64,000 nt of DNA from Hymenobacter metallicola (lineage in GTDB: Bacteria; Bacteroidota; Bacteroidia; Cytophagales; Hymenobacteraceae), in contig NZ_SRMB01000001.1 of the NCBI RefSeq assembly GCF_004745645.1, positions 1,984,001-2,048,000 of the forward strand, in the 5' to 3' direction. Shown here in pieces: positions 1-8,914 of the stretch (its first letter is position 1; each line of letters begins with the position of its first letter). The notes beneath the pieces are model-generated. The model ran no database searches. It worked only from the letters and a program-made list of their open reading frames with translations, and was not told where the DNA came from. A program made the position numbers and the translations under genes.

Positions 1-2
1 AC

Positions 3-83
3 GAGGAGGCTATCAAAACCATGCTGGGGCCTGGCTACCCTAAACTACCGCTGTCCTTTGAACCTTTGCTTCTACAACACTGA
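3..83 (+). CDS. C-terminal fragment of an unidentified protein (cut by window edge)
   Basis: A reading frame open from the window edge ends in TGA at 81-83 and encodes about 26 residues ending SFEPLLLQH. Codon use (GAG, CTG, GGC, TAC) fits the other genes here better than the alternative frame from base 1, which is open to 105 but reads as Arg/Cys/Trp-rich shadow sequence. Nothing in it identifies a family. It would run toward the terminator of the T6SS operon, that is, converge on tssD. The call rests only on codon character and is weak. Confidence 0.3.
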   Translation, partial: EEAIKTMLGPGYPKLPLSFEPLLLQH

Positions 84-273
84 GAAGACGGGTAGTACTC
101 TGTAGTACTCTCTGGGAGGGCGGGTTTTTAGCTCAATTGCATACACTAGCCATCAGCCATATCTCACGTGAAAAGTTCGCAGCAGCCCAAACCTATGCTG
201 CTTAGTAGTAAACAGTAGCTTGGCTGAATCTGTAAGCAAGCCCGCAGTGTGGGATGAGGGCAAAAAAATCATA

Positions 274-309
274 AAAAAGCCCCCGCGACAGGTGTCACGG
301 GGGCTTTTT
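274..309 (-). terminator. Rho-independent terminator after tssD
   Basis: A GC-rich inverted repeat (arms AAAAAGCCCCCG and CGGGGGCTTTTT) with a short loop and flanking A/T runs lies 20 bases beyond the tssD stop codon. In minus-strand transcription it ends in a T run, so it should close the tssB-tssC-tssD transcript. With A and T runs on both sides it could also stop a gene arriving from the left. Confidence 0.8.
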
Positions 310-329
310 GCGGAGTTAACGCGAAGCGC

Positions 330-731
330 TTATACCCATTTGTTGTCCAACACAGCGCCGTTGGCGTTGATCTTGTTGGCCGAAATGGTCAGGCTCAAAG
401 TCATAGAGGTGTTGGTATCAGCACCGCGGGCATCGAAATGCTCGGCGTAGCTTACGCAGTAGGCTTCCTCGAAGGAAATTTCCTTCAGGGTCGAGTCCTG
501 GTCGATACGCTTGAAGATGATTTTACCGCTCTCACGCTTGTACGGATCCAGCATCCAGCTGGTCAGCGAAGCGCTGTCGGTCGATACGATGGTAACCTTA
601 ATGGTACCACCCTGCACTTTGGACGAAGGACGACCTTTATCGTCGATTGCCTGGTCGAAGGAGTAGCTGCAGCTTACTACTTCGCAGTCACCGCTGCCAG
701 CGGCGTTGAAAAATGCACTAAATGATGCCAT
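330..731 (-). CDS. tssD: T6SS tube protein TssD (Hcp), Bacteroidetes type
   Basis: 133 residues starting MASFSAFFNA. It forms the hexameric rings of the inner tube that is propelled out of the cell and carries effectors. The body has the beta-barrel pattern of Bacteroidetes Hcp (a CSYSFDQAIDDKG start, the stretch ending VSTDS, and LSLTISANKI near the end), and its length is normal for the family. An in-frame start 29 codons upstream (818) would add a Phe/Pro-rich leader unlike any Hcp, so the ATG at 731 is preferred. It is last of three genes (tssB, tssC, tssD), 100 bases after tssC, followed directly by a terminator. The lone position after sheath genes suits high expression of a structural subunit. 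Confidence 0.88.
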   Translation of the reverse strand: MASFSAFFNAAGSGDCEVVSCSYSFDQAIDDKGRPSSKVQGGTIKVTIVSTDSASLTSWMLDPYKRESGKIIFKRIDQDSTLKEISFEEAYCVSYAEHFDARGADTNTSMTLSLTISANKINANGAVLDNKWV

Positions 732-831
732 GATAAAAGGATTAGGGGGTGAAAAAAATGGGGAAATAATAAAGGCACTACAACGTTTTACGAACTGCAA
801 CAGCTTTTCCCACCACACGGACTATCCGGCT

Positions 832-2208
832 CTACTGCTGTTTGTACTCGGCATTCCAGTCACGGCCCGGAGCATCCGGATCATCACCTTTAGTGCCATC
901 CAAGGACACCAGGAAGGTTTTGGCCGGGAAGTACGGCACCATGTGAATGTCGAGCAGGATGCGGTCCTTCTGGTTAGGGTCCCGCTCAAATTTCTTAATG
1001 GAGAACTTCTCGATGAGCTTGCCGGGGCCGGCAATACCATCCAGGAAGCGTACGATCTGGCTCTGAATGTCCATCCGCACGTTGTGGTCCCAGTTCTCAA
1101 AGGCCCGGCGGTTCAGGAAGTCAATCAGCACCTTAGTCACGTGGTCGAACACCCGCACTACCGAGTAGGTCTGCAAGCCGATGTTGTCCCCGTTGAACAG
1201 GGTCTTGGCCGAAAACGCCATAACCCGGCCGTACTCATTGACCATCGGCACCAGGCCGATTTTCTCCATGTTGGCAATTTCGCTCTTACGCAAGGGGAAG
1301 CGCACCCCATCGACCTCGTTCAGGGTACCGTGCTTGCGGCCAGCCGTTACCTGTGAGGCCAGCGTACTGTAGATACGCCCGGCCAGGGCTGAAGACGGCG
1401 GCACGAACAGGTCTTCTTCCTCGCCTACCTCCTCCAGCTTGCCCCGGCCCACGAGCCAGTTACAGGCCATAATGACGTTGGATTTATGAGCATCAGCCCC
1501 GGTGAGGTTGGCTTCGTCGAAGAGCTCAATGACGTCGTCGGGCGAGTCGTAGTGCTCGAAGTCGGTTACCATCATCACCTTATTCTTATGAGCAATCTTG
1601 GCCCACTTGTCGATGACTTTGTTGGAGCCCAGGTAGCCCGGAATAACCAGCAGCGAGTAGTTGTCGCGCAGGTCGAGGCGGTCGTAATTCTGCTCCAGCT
1701 CGTCCGAAACGGCGTCAATGAACGTGGTATTGTCCAGATCCTGCAGCTGCTCTTTGTCGGCGTTCAGGATGGAAATGTTCTTGATTTCGTTCTGGTCGGT
1801 GTTGCGGTAAAACAGCGTCACGGAACGGTAGGCCTGCTCCAGGTCGTGGGTGGCCTCGATGGCCTTGCGGAGGTTGTCGGTGAGCTGGTTTTTAGCCGAC
1901 TCTACCTTTTCTTCGCTTTTCTGCACGGCATCGGCTACGGAATCTGACTCGCTGAGCACGGAGTGCCACAGGGCCAGGCGCTTTTTAAGCTGCTGCCGGT
2001 CGGCCTTCTTGCTGTCTTCGGTCAGAAAGATCTTTTTCCGGGCCTTCTTTTCCGGGTTCAGATTGGAAGCCCCGTCGATGGTGGTTTCCAGCAGGTCGAA
2101 GCCGCCGAACTTTGCCAAAGCCTGAGCATTTTGTTCGAGGCGCGGAGCTAGCTCCCGTTCCCGGGTTGCGCCGGTAGCGGAGGTGTTATCTTGGTTTTCG
2201 GTGGCCAT
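832..2208 (-). CDS. tssC: T6SS contractile sheath large subunit TssC
   Basis: 458 residues. TssC pairs with TssB to build the contractile sheath around the Hcp tube. An N-terminal charged, helical region (about 1-130) is followed by the conserved sheath core: the segment around AYRSVTLFYRNTDQNEI, an NYDRLDLRDNYSLLVIPGY region, and a late domain rich in GLVPMVNEYGRVMAFSAKT-like strands. The C-terminal half includes QSQIVRFLDGIAG, typical of the sheath handshake domain. Length matches the Bacteroidetes family. It lies 47 bases downstream of tssB and upstream of tssD on one transcript. ATG start with a purine-poor leader, usual for this phylum. Confidence 0.93.
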   Translation of the reverse strand: MATENQDNTSATGATRERELAPRLEQNAQALAKFGGFDLLETTIDGASNLNPEKKARKKIFLTEDSKKADRQQLKKRLALWHSVLSESDSVADAVQKSEEKVESAKNQLTDNLRKAIEATHDLEQAYRSVTLFYRNTDQNEIKNISILNADKEQLQDLDNTTFIDAVSDELEQNYDRLDLRDNYSLLVIPGYLGSNKVIDKWAKIAHKNKVMMVTDFEHYDSPDDVIELFDEANLTGADAHKSNVIMACNWLVGRGKLEEVGEEEDLFVPPSSALAGRIYSTLASQVTAGRKHGTLNEVDGVRFPLRKSEIANMEKIGLVPMVNEYGRVMAFSAKTLFNGDNIGLQTYSVVRVFDHVTKVLIDFLNRRAFENWDHNVRMDIQSQIVRFLDGIAGPGKLIEKFSIKKFERDPNQKDRILLDIHMVPYFPAKTFLVSLDGTKGDDPDAPGRDWNAEYKQQ

Positions 2209-2255
2209 AGTGGTTCCCTACTAAAGTGTAAAGCGTGAAGGAAATCGGCAACGAG

Positions 2256-2696
2256 CTAGTCTAGCTCGTTCATCATGGCTTCAATAGCCGCCAGGAAAGC
2301 CGCCTTGGTTTCGGGGTTTTCCAGGGCCGACTTCAAAATTTTGTTCGATTTGAGCTGGCGCAGCAATTTCTGCAGGTTGTCGGCCTCGGTATCGAGGCTT
2401 TGCAGGAAATTGCTCTGATTGATGATGCCCTGCTTGCCGAAGTCACCGAGCGACTCGAATTGCAGTTTCTCGGGTATCACCGAGCCATCTTCTTTTTCGA
2501 ACTCAACGGCTACTTCCGGCTTGAAATGCGCGAATACCGCTTCGGGTGTACGCAGCCCTTCTACAATTTTGGCTCGCAGAGGCGGGTCAGCCGTCAGCTT
2601 TTGTACCAGCAAAGTCCGATTCAGCGGAATGTCTGATATGGCCTCTTGCGCGTTATCAAGCTTGCGCTCTTGCCCGCCGATTCCGTAGTTGAACAT
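2256..2696 (-). CDS. tssB: T6SS contractile sheath small subunit TssB
   Basis: 146 residues beginning MFNYGIGGQERKLDNAQEAI. TssB forms heterodimers with TssC that stack into the sheath and provides part of the surface recognised by ClpV when the contracted sheath is taken apart. The order IPLNRTLLVQKLTADPP, then a central acidic strand region and the SLGDFGKQGI motif, is the small-subunit pattern; the C-terminus is a helical LKSNKILKSALENPETK segment. First gene of the tssB-tssC-tssD operon. It diverges from tssH across a 353-base promoter region, so sheath building and sheath recycling can be controlled separately. Confidence 0.93.
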   Translation of the reverse strand: MFNYGIGGQERKLDNAQEAISDIPLNRTLLVQKLTADPPLRAKIVEGLRTPEAVFAHFKPEVAVEFEKEDGSVIPEKLQFESLGDFGKQGIINQSNFLQSLDTEADNLQKLLRQLKSNKILKSALENPETKAAFLAAIEAMMNELD

Positions 2697-2765
2697 AGAA
2701 ACAGATTTATGACTAAATGATGAAATATCAATCCGTTAGACAATTTCTACACGGTCTACTTAGGG

Positions 2766-2794
2766 CGAAAGGTACAGGAATTCGCGAAATCCAA
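2766..2794 (-). promoter_or_regulatory. Putative promoter of the tssBCD operon
   Basis: Read on the minus strand, TTG (2794-2792) is followed after about 18 bases by TACCTTTC, seven of eight bases of the Bacteroidetes -7 element TAnnTTTG. The implied start near 2759 would give a leader of about 60 bases before tssB. Motif match only. Confidence 0.45.
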
Positions 2795-2853
2795 TACTTT
2801 AACGCCACTATTTTTACTTGTTCGATGAAATGGCAAGATGCCAGAATATCGGA

Positions 2854-2883
2854 CTTGTGCTATTTTTAGCATGCTTACGTTTG
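2854..2883 (+). promoter_or_regulatory. Putative promoter of tssH
   Basis: CTTG at 2854-2857, an 18-base spacer and TACGTTTG at 2876-2883 match the Bacteroidetes consensus exactly in the -7 element. The predicted transcript starts near 2890, leaving a leader of about 160 bases before the GTG start, long for this genome. Confidence 0.6.
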
Positions 2884-3049
2884 TTGCCACAGATGAGTTA
2901 GAAAAAAGCATCGAATTTCCTTGCGGCCGTTGCCCTCGTTCGCAACGCGTTACCCCTGCGCAGTAAGCGTTGAGCTTCTTTTCGCCCCGCCCCGTCTACC
3001 TTTCGTATCTCCTTTCTCTTCTTTGATACTCTAACCCTATTCTTTCCCT

Positions 3050-5566
3050 GTGTCCTACTCCGACGAATTAAAACGCACCCTGCACATTGCCCAAGCCGTA
3101 GCGCATGAGTATCGCCACGAATATTACGCGGCTCCGCACGTGCTAACCGCTCTGCTGCACAACGAAATTGGGTTGGCCTCTTGGCTGGCAATTGACCTGG
3201 ACAAGGACATTCACTACCTGCGCGAGTGGGCCGAGGTGCGCTTGGAAGGCCTGCCCAAATCGACGCGGCCCCCGGAGATGCCCGGGCAGGATGCCCAGCT
3301 GAAGCCCGTGCTGGAAGTAGCCGACCTAGTGGCCCTGCAGCTGGCCAAGGATCAAACCGACCCGCTGAGCTTACTGGCCGCGCTGTTGCGCCCGGGCCTG
3401 GCGTTCACCGAAGAGCAGCTCAAATCCCTGCCCCTGACCCAGCGGGAGGTGATGAGTGCTGCCGAAACCGAAAATAAGCAGCCCCTGGCCGTAGGAGCTG
3501 ATGGGCAAACCTCCGCCCCCCTCTCCGACCGCGCCGCTCCTGCTGGCAAAGCGGGGGCCCTGGCCACGTATTGCGTTGATAAAACCGCCGAAGCCGCCGC
3601 GGGCAAGCTGGACCCCATCGTAGGGCGCGACCGGGAAACCCGGCAGATGGCCGAAATTCTGGGGCGACGGACCAAGCCCAACGTGCTGCTGGTCGGGGAG
3701 CCGGGTGTAGGCAAATCGGCCCTGGTTGAGGGCTTTGCCCAGCAGATCGTGCAGAAAAAAGTACCAACCCACCTGCAGCAGGTCGTGTTATTTGAGCTGG
3801 ACCTGGGTACGCTCGTCGCCGGTGCTTCCTACAAAGGCGAGGTAGAAGACCGCATCAAGAGTGTATTGACGGAGATTAAGCAGTACACCCGGGCCATTCT
3901 GTTTATCGACGAGATTCACGTGCTGCTGGACCCCAAAGGCTCGGCCGGCGCGGGCATTGCGCAGCTGCTGAAGCCGGAGCTGGCCCGGGGTGAAATCACC
4001 GTTATCGGGGCTACCACCAACGACGAGTACCGGCAGTATATTGAGGCCGACGAAGCCTTTAACCGGCGCTTCGACGTGCTGCGGGTGGAAGAGCCCAGCG
4101 TGGTCGTGGCCGAACGGATGCTGGAAAGCGTGCTGCCCCACTACGCCGCCCATCATGGCCTGCAAATTGGCGAAGGCACCGTGAGCGAAGCTGTGCGCCT
4201 GGCCAAACGCTACATCAAAGACCGGCAGCTGCCCGATTCGGCCATTGACCTGGTAGACCGCACCATGGCCGCTATTCGCATGCTCGACAGCCACGCCGAA
4301 GCCGAGCTGCAGCAGCTGCAGCACGAATTTGAGGCCCTGGCTCTGCGTGGTCAGGAACTGGCAGAAGCCGACTACCTGAAAGAGCTGCGCTGGTTTCTCT
4401 ACCAGGTGCAGAATCAGGTCAGCCACTTATGGCTCAATCAGCTCGATCAGGAGCAGCAGCCCGACACGCTGGAAACTTCCGAGCCGCTGGAAGCCTACAT
4501 TCGCGAGCTGCTGGCCAGCGTAGTGGCCCTATCGGGCACGAAAAAGGACAGCGTAGAACGGGCCGATGTGGCGGCCGTCGTGGCCGGCAAAACCGGTATT
4601 CCGCTGGGCAAGCTACAAAGCAACGAGCGGGAGAAGCTACTGAATATGGACCAGACCCTGCAGCAACGCGTGGTGGGCCAGAACCACGCGGTAAAGGCTC
4701 TGTGTGAAGCCATCCTGGAATCACGCTCGGGCCTGACCAAAGCCGGGCAGCCCATCGGCTCCTTCTTTCTGCTGGGGCCCACGGGCACGGGCAAAACCGA
4801 GCTGGCCAAGTCCCTGGCCGATTTTCTCTTCAACGACGAGTCCTTCCTGATTCGCTTCGATATGTCGGAGTTCAAGGAAGAGCACTCGGCCGCCCTGCTC
4901 TACGGGGCCCCTCCCGGTTACGTGGGCTACGAAGAGGGCGGGATGCTGGTCAACAAAATCCGGGAGAAGCCTTACTCGGTTGTGCTGTTCGACGAAATCG
5001 AAAAGGCCCACAGTTCGGTGTTCGACATTTTCCTGCAGATCCTGGACGAGGGCCGGCTGCACGACCGGCTGGGCCGGGAAGGCGACTTCTCCAACGCCGT
5101 TATTCTCTTCACCTCCAACATTGGCAGTGAGCAGATTATCAAGTCGTTTGGGGAAGGCCAAATTCCGGCGACCAATACGTTGATGGAAACCATGAGCCGT
5201 CATTTCCGGCCCGAGTTTCTGGCCCGCCTCACCGAAATTGTGCCCTTCGCCCCGATTTCGGAGGAAAATGTGGTACAGATTTTCGACATCCATTTGCGCC
5301 CCCTACAAGAGCAACTGCGCCGCCAGGGTATTGCCCTGGAGCTGTCGGACGAGGCCCGCACGCACTTGGCCTTGTCGGGCTTCACGCCCCGGTATGGCGC
5401 CCGGCCCATCAAAGGAGTTATCCGTCAGCAGCTTCGGCGGCCTATTTCCCGGATGATTATTGCCGGGGAAGTTGGCAAGGGCACTGTCATTGCGCTCAGC
5501 AAAGATCCGGAGGCGGAAGAGCTAACCTGGAGCACCACCATTGAGGCGCCCGTAGAGCAGGGCTAG
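3050..5566 (+). CDS. tssH: T6SS sheath-disassembly ATPase TssH (ClpV)
   Basis: 838 residues, Clp/Hsp100 class AAA+ protein that unfolds contracted TssBC sheath so that subunits are reused. Clp N-domain at about 1-140. First AAA+ domain with Walker A GEPGVGKS near residue 220 and Walker B LFIDEIH near 285, a coiled middle region around 400-480, and a second AAA+ domain with Walker A GPTGTGKT near 580 and Walker B VLFDEIEKAH near 645. C-terminal D2-small domain with the TPRYGARPIKG motif. The start is GTG; an in-frame TAA 18 bases upstream excludes an earlier start. It stands alone on the plus strand between two minus-strand T6SS operons with its own promoter. Being inside a T6SS locus separates it from housekeeping ClpB. 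Confidence 0.92.
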   Translation: MSYSDELKRTLHIAQAVAHEYRHEYYAAPHVLTALLHNEIGLASWLAIDLDKDIHYLREWAEVRLEGLPKSTRPPEMPGQDAQLKPVLEVADLVALQLAKDQTDPLSLLAALLRPGLAFTEEQLKSLPLTQREVMSAAETENKQPLAVGADGQTSAPLSDRAAPAGKAGALATYCVDKTAEAAAGKLDPIVGRDRETRQMAEILGRRTKPNVLLVGEPGVGKSALVEGFAQQIVQKKVPTHLQQVVLFELDLGTLVAGASYKGEVEDRIKSVLTEIKQYTRAILFIDEIHVLLDPKGSAGAGIAQLLKPELARGEITVIGATTNDEYRQYIEADEAFNRRFDVLRVEEPSVVVAERMLESVLPHYAAHHGLQIGEGTVSEAVRLAKRYIKDRQLPDSAIDLVDRTMAAIRMLDSHAEAELQQLQHEFEALALRGQELAEADYLKELRWFLYQVQNQVSHLWLNQLDQEQQPDTLETSEPLEAYIRELLASVVALSGTKKDSVERADVAAVVAGKTGIPLGKLQSNEREKLLNMDQTLQQRVVGQNHAVKALCEAILESRSGLTKAGQPIGSFFLLGPTGTGKTELAKSLADFLFNDESFLIRFDMSEFKEEHSAALLYGAPPGYVGYEEGGMLVNKIREKPYSVVLFDEIEKAHSSVFDIFLQILDEGRLHDRLGREGDFSNAVILFTSNIGSEQIIKSFGEGQIPATNTLMETMSRHFRPEFLARLTEIVPFAPISEENVVQIFDIHLRPLQEQLRRQGIALELSDEARTHLALSGFTPRYGARPIKGVIRQQLRRPISRMIIAGEVGKGTVIALSKDPEAEELTWSTTIEAPVEQG

Positions 5567-5588
5567 TCCCTTCGGTAGCGCCCACTAG

Positions 5589-5617
5589 AAAAGGCCAGCA
5601 CCTAATGCTGGCCTTTT
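5589..5617. terminator. Bidirectional terminator between tssH and tssF
   Basis: Perfect hairpin with arms AAAAGGCCAGCA and TGCTGGCCTTTT and a 5-base loop, between the converging ends of tssH and tssF. A runs precede it and T runs follow it, so it can serve both strands. Confidence 0.85.
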
Positions 5618-5646
5618 CCGTGTTATTCGCTTAAGCATAGAGCGTG

Positions 5647-7485
5647 CTACAGCGTCTTCACACTGACCTCGTAGGGCAGGTTCATAGCGGATTGACTGGC
5701 TAAGGTTACTTGCAGATCTTCCGCCGTTTGCTGCCATTCCGGGCCCGACAGCCGGCTGCTAGCTGCGGGCATCAGCGTGATGCGGATGCAGCGCACAAAA
5801 CCAGCGGCGGGCGTGGTCCCGTTGCGGAAGCCTTTCTCGACCTGCACTTGCTGGAGCTGACTGCCTAACTCGGCCCAGCAGGCCGCTTTGATGTCTTCTA
5901 GCGTTACGATGCGGTTACGGCTGAGCAGGTTCTTACGCAGGGCGTGCACCCGCTCTTCCGGTCGGGGGCGCTCCTGCCCCCCAAGGGTACTCGTCAGCAA
6001 TTGCACCTCGTCCAGGTACTGCCCATCGTAGACCTGCAGGCGGCTGCCGGGGGCCAGGCGGTTGGCGGCGGCCCCGTCGCTCGACCAATATTCCAGGTAC
6101 ACGCTGTCGTTCACGTCGTGGGGGCGCAGTAGCACGTAGGGCGCCGTGGATTGGGCGACGCCATCGCGGCCCAGGCGTTCTTCCAAGCGGGCCAGGTTCT
6201 GGTTTAGCTCCCGCAGCGTAGAGGAAATAAAGTCGGTGCCGGTGGCCGAGAAAGCCCGGCTTTCGTCGCGTAGCAGCTCCAGCAGTTCACCCAGCGCCTG
6301 TTTGCCCGTGCGGGCATCAAAGCGCCCCACCCCGTGGGAGCGGAGCGTGTAGGTATCGGTTTCCGAATCTTTGAGTCCGGTGAGAGCGGTGGAACGGTAC
6401 ACCACATTGCTCAGACTATATACCTCGCGCATGGCCAGAAACGGCTCCTCCGAATCCAGGGGAAAGATATTCAGAGCCTGCTGCAGACGAAACAGGCGCT
6501 TGTGGAGCCGGCGGTTCAGCACCGGAAAGCAGTTGATGCCGCAGAGCAGATTGGTCAGGGCTTCGGGCGGCAGCGCGTGCGAGAAGCGTATCTCCAGCCA
6601 GACGAGCGGTTGGGTGAGTTGCTCCAGAGCCGCGGCCGGCAGCTGCGCCTTTAGCGCGGCCGGGTAGGGCTGCGGTACGTAGGAAGTTAGCGCGGTGGCC
6701 GCGCCGGGCTGCAGGCGCACAAAGCGCGGGGCATACACGGCCCGCACGTGTTGCTCGACGCGCTGCAGAAAGTCGTACTCCTGGTGCAAGAAGGGCGTGG
6801 CTTGGTCCTCATCCTCGAGGCCGGGGGCCACGGGCAGCAGCGCGTCGCCCAGCCGCCACGACTCCCCGGGCAGAAACGATGCGTAGATGTTGCGCTGGGG
6901 CTCATTGGCCCAGTCCAGATAGAAGCTCAGCTGCCCCAGCGAGGTTACTTCCGGATGCAGCTCCAGGCCAATCCAGATGCGGCGGTGCTCGGTGGGCATG
7001 GGCAGGGCGGCCTGGGCAATAACCCGCTTTTGCAGGCTGGTTTCCAGCTGCCAGAGGGTAGTATCGGTAGCCAGGTAACGCACCCGCCCGTGGGTGAGGC
7101 TGGTAGGTTGGAGCGGCGAGAAAAAGACGGGCTGGGTAGTCACCTGACGACCGGCTGCGGGGCGCTGGTACACAAACTGCGCATCCGAAGGCAGCAACGC
7201 CTGGGGCTCGCGCGGCATTGCCTGGGCAATGGCGTGGGCCGGGCGCGGCGCATCGACCACGTCGGGGTTGAGCAGGCTGGCCAGCCGGTCGACGAGGCGG
7301 TGCTGGGTGCTCTGAATTTCCTGCCCGATTTTTTCCAGCTCCACGGCGCAGGCTTCCATCAGCATCTGCACCAGCGGGTCGAACCCCTCCATTTCTGCTT
7401 CGCTGTACCCCCAAAGCTCGGCAGCTTTGTGGGTCAGACGGGTTTTAATGGCCGTTTTGGTAAAATCGTCGGGCTGAGGCGTCAT
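5647..7485 (-). CDS. tssF: T6SS baseplate subunit TssF
   Basis: 612 residues. TssF is a large wedge protein of the baseplate and works with TssE, TssG and TssK to start tube and sheath assembly. The N-terminus has the family signature: a helical start, WGYSEAEMEGFDPLVQMLMEA, then RLVDRLASLLNPDV, and a proline/alanine-rich link with HAIAQAMP. Later segments include FYLDWAN and a C-terminal region reading VTLEDIKAACWAELG that resembles phage baseplate J-like folds. Last gene of the tssN-tssK-tssO-tssE-tssF operon, 27 bases after tssE, and terminated by the shared hairpin with tssH. Confidence 0.85.
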   Translation of the reverse strand: MTPQPDDFTKTAIKTRLTHKAAELWGYSEAEMEGFDPLVQMLMEACAVELEKIGQEIQSTQHRLVDRLASLLNPDVVDAPRPAHAIAQAMPREPQALLPSDAQFVYQRPAAGRQVTTQPVFFSPLQPTSLTHGRVRYLATDTTLWQLETSLQKRVIAQAALPMPTEHRRIWIGLELHPEVTSLGQLSFYLDWANEPQRNIYASFLPGESWRLGDALLPVAPGLEDEDQATPFLHQEYDFLQRVEQHVRAVYAPRFVRLQPGAATALTSYVPQPYPAALKAQLPAAALEQLTQPLVWLEIRFSHALPPEALTNLLCGINCFPVLNRRLHKRLFRLQQALNIFPLDSEEPFLAMREVYSLSNVVYRSTALTGLKDSETDTYTLRSHGVGRFDARTGKQALGELLELLRDESRAFSATGTDFISSTLRELNQNLARLEERLGRDGVAQSTAPYVLLRPHDVNDSVYLEYWSSDGAAANRLAPGSRLQVYDGQYLDEVQLLTSTLGGQERPRPEERVHALRKNLLSRNRIVTLEDIKAACWAELGSQLQQVQVEKGFRNGTTPAAGFVRCIRITLMPAASSRLSGPEWQQTAEDLQVTLASQSAMNLPYEVSVKTL

Positions 7486-7512
7486 GCGGGCACAGGTAAA
7501 AGATACGCGGAA

Positions 7513-7938
7513 TTAACTAACGGATAAGGGCGCTACGAATAAGCTGGCGCGAAAGCCAAACGGCTCGTTGGTGCGGTGCAGCACGGCCTTGACGGTTACC
7601 TCCAGCCGCTTCCGGATGCGCTGATTGACACCTTTCATTTCAAAATCATCGACGCCGACCACTACCTTCACCTGCTCCAGTCGCGGTTCGTGGGTTCGAA
7701 TCGTTTCTTCCACCGACCGTTGCACCGCGTCCTTCCAGCGCATGTTGGTCATGGCCTCGAAGTCCTGCTCCCAGACCAGGCACCCAAACGTGGGGTCGAA
7801 GCGCGACTCGCCGAAGTAAGTGGTCAGCATCAGGTACAGGTGCTGGGCAATCGACTCCTCTTCCGAGCAGCGGGGCAGGCTGCGACGCTGCAGTAGCGCT
7901 TCAAAGTCCAGGGGAATACGGTAGTACTCGTCGCTCAT
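7513..7938 (-). CDS. tssE: T6SS baseplate subunit TssE (gp25-like)
   Basis: 141 residues. TssE is the small baseplate wedge protein related to phage T4 gp25, which initiates sheath polymerisation. Visible features are an N-terminal MSDEYYRIPLDFEALLQRR, the segment SIAQHLYLMLTTYFGESRFDPTFGC, and VEETIRTHEPRLEQVKV, the usual gp25 layout of an early helix then a strand-helix-strand core. An upstream in-frame GTG at 7971 would add 11 residues (PGAKAAAPRV); the ATG at 7938 is chosen because the family begins at this point. It lies between tssO and tssF in the same operon. Confidence 0.82.
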   Translation of the reverse strand: MSDEYYRIPLDFEALLQRRSLPRCSEEESIAQHLYLMLTTYFGESRFDPTFGCLVWEQDFEAMTNMRWKDAVQRSVEETIRTHEPRLEQVKVVVGVDDFEMKGVNQRIRKRLEVTVKAVLHRTNEPFGFRASLFVAPLSVS

Positions 7939-7984
7939 AACACGTGGGGCAGCTGCCTTAGCACCGGGCACTACAGGGCCGGGC

Positions 7985-8881
7985 TTAGTTAAAAATGCCT
8001 TTTTTCAACTCCTGGTCGACTACTTCTATCATCTTTTCCACCGTCTCCTTCATGTCGCCGGAGCTGGGGTTCTGCAGAATCTGCAGGTAGTTTTTACGGG
8101 CCTGCTCCAGCATTTCCTTGCGGCGCTTTCCACCGGCCCCGGCCGCGCGCAGGCGCAGACAGTCAGCATTGGCAAAGGTTACTTTATCTTCCAGCAGGCT
8201 TACCTGCTGCTGGGCATCCAGCAGATTACGCTGCAGCTCGGCCGCGCGGGCACTGCTGTTGCCCCCGCCCCCGCCGCTCCCGCCGCCTCCGCCCATGCCG
8301 CCGCCCGCAGGCATAGGCGCGGGCCGGTTGGCCGCCGCTGCTTGGTAGGTGGCCAGCAGTTGCTTGGTTTGGGCCAGCTCAGCGGCCAGGGCTTCCTTGC
8401 CCGACACGTCGATGCCCCGCTTGTCGAGCGACTGGCGCAAGAAGTCGATGGTGCTGCGGTTGTTGCGGAACAGGTCGAAGTCGCGCAGCACGTTCTGGGC
8501 AATGCGCTTGTTGGCCACCATCTGCATCTTGGCCGAGTCGCGGCGCAGCTCGTTGAGCGACAAAGCAATGGAATTCAGGTAGTCCTGGGTGCGCTTGTTC
8601 AGCTCGCCCATTACCAGGTCGTTGCTTTCGGTGCGCAGCTGCCGGTCGGTGAAATCAATGCGCTGCAGGTGCTTGGTTAGCGTATCCATCTGGGTCAGCA
8701 GGCGGCGCTGCTCATCTTTGGTCAGCTCCAATTCCCGCTTGAGCCGGGCATTTTCATCCGCTACGGTGCCGTCGGAAAAGAGGAAGTAGGAAGCGGCCAC
8801 CGGAATGACCAACGCCAGCAGATACAGCAAGGTAAATTTCCACAGGCGGGTGTTGCGTTCAGCTTGGTTGAGGGGCTTCAT
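7985..8881 (-). CDS. tssO: TssO-like T6SSiii envelope protein
   Basis: 298 residues: a short cytoplasmic start, one transmembrane segment (about 14-35, FTLLYLLALVIPVAASYFLF), then a long coiled coil (about 42-180). A glycine-rich linker (about 193-212) and a second charged helical region complete it. TssO is one of the proteins found only in Bacteroidetes T6SSiii, which lack the TssJ-TssL-TssM membrane complex; it is presumed to replace part of that anchor. The assignment rests on position between tssK and tssE and on the single-TM plus coiled-coil layout rather than a conserved catalytic motif. The glycine-rich linker makes this copy look rather long. An alternative is a locus-specific accessory coiled-coil protein. 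Confidence 0.68.
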   Translation of the reverse strand: MKPLNQAERNTRLWKFTLLYLLALVIPVAASYFLFSDGTVADENARLKRELELTKDEQRRLLTQMDTLTKHLQRIDFTDRQLRTESNDLVMGELNKRTQDYLNSIALSLNELRRDSAKMQMVANKRIAQNVLRDFDLFRNNRSTIDFLRQSLDKRGIDVSGKEALAAELAQTKQLLATYQAAAANRPAPMPAGGGMGGGGGSGGGGGNSSARAAELQRNLLDAQQQVSLLEDKVTFANADCLRLRAAGAGGKRRKEMLEQARKNYLQILQNPSSGDMKETVEKMIEVVDQELKKGIFN

Positions 8882-8914
8882 GAAAGAACGAGGAAGGTCG
8901 GAAAGGAAACGGGG

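Larger units (their letters stand above)
2697..3049. other. Divergent promoter region between tssB and tssH
   Basis: 353 bases without a credible gene. It holds a good Bacteroidetes-type promoter for tssH and a weaker one for tssB, listed separately. The last 90 bases before tssH are strongly pyrimidine-rich on the plus strand. No operator-like palindrome was recognised. Confidence 0.6.

Noticed and set aside
1..105. Coding frame starting at base 1
   Set aside because: Open to 105 but Arg/Cys/Trp-rich with poor codon use; the frame from base 3 is more gene-like, and even that is weak.
8225..8320. Glycine-codon repeat in tssO as a possible frameshift or expansion site
   Set aside because: The frame stays open on both sides and the codons vary, so it reads as an ordinary flexible linker.
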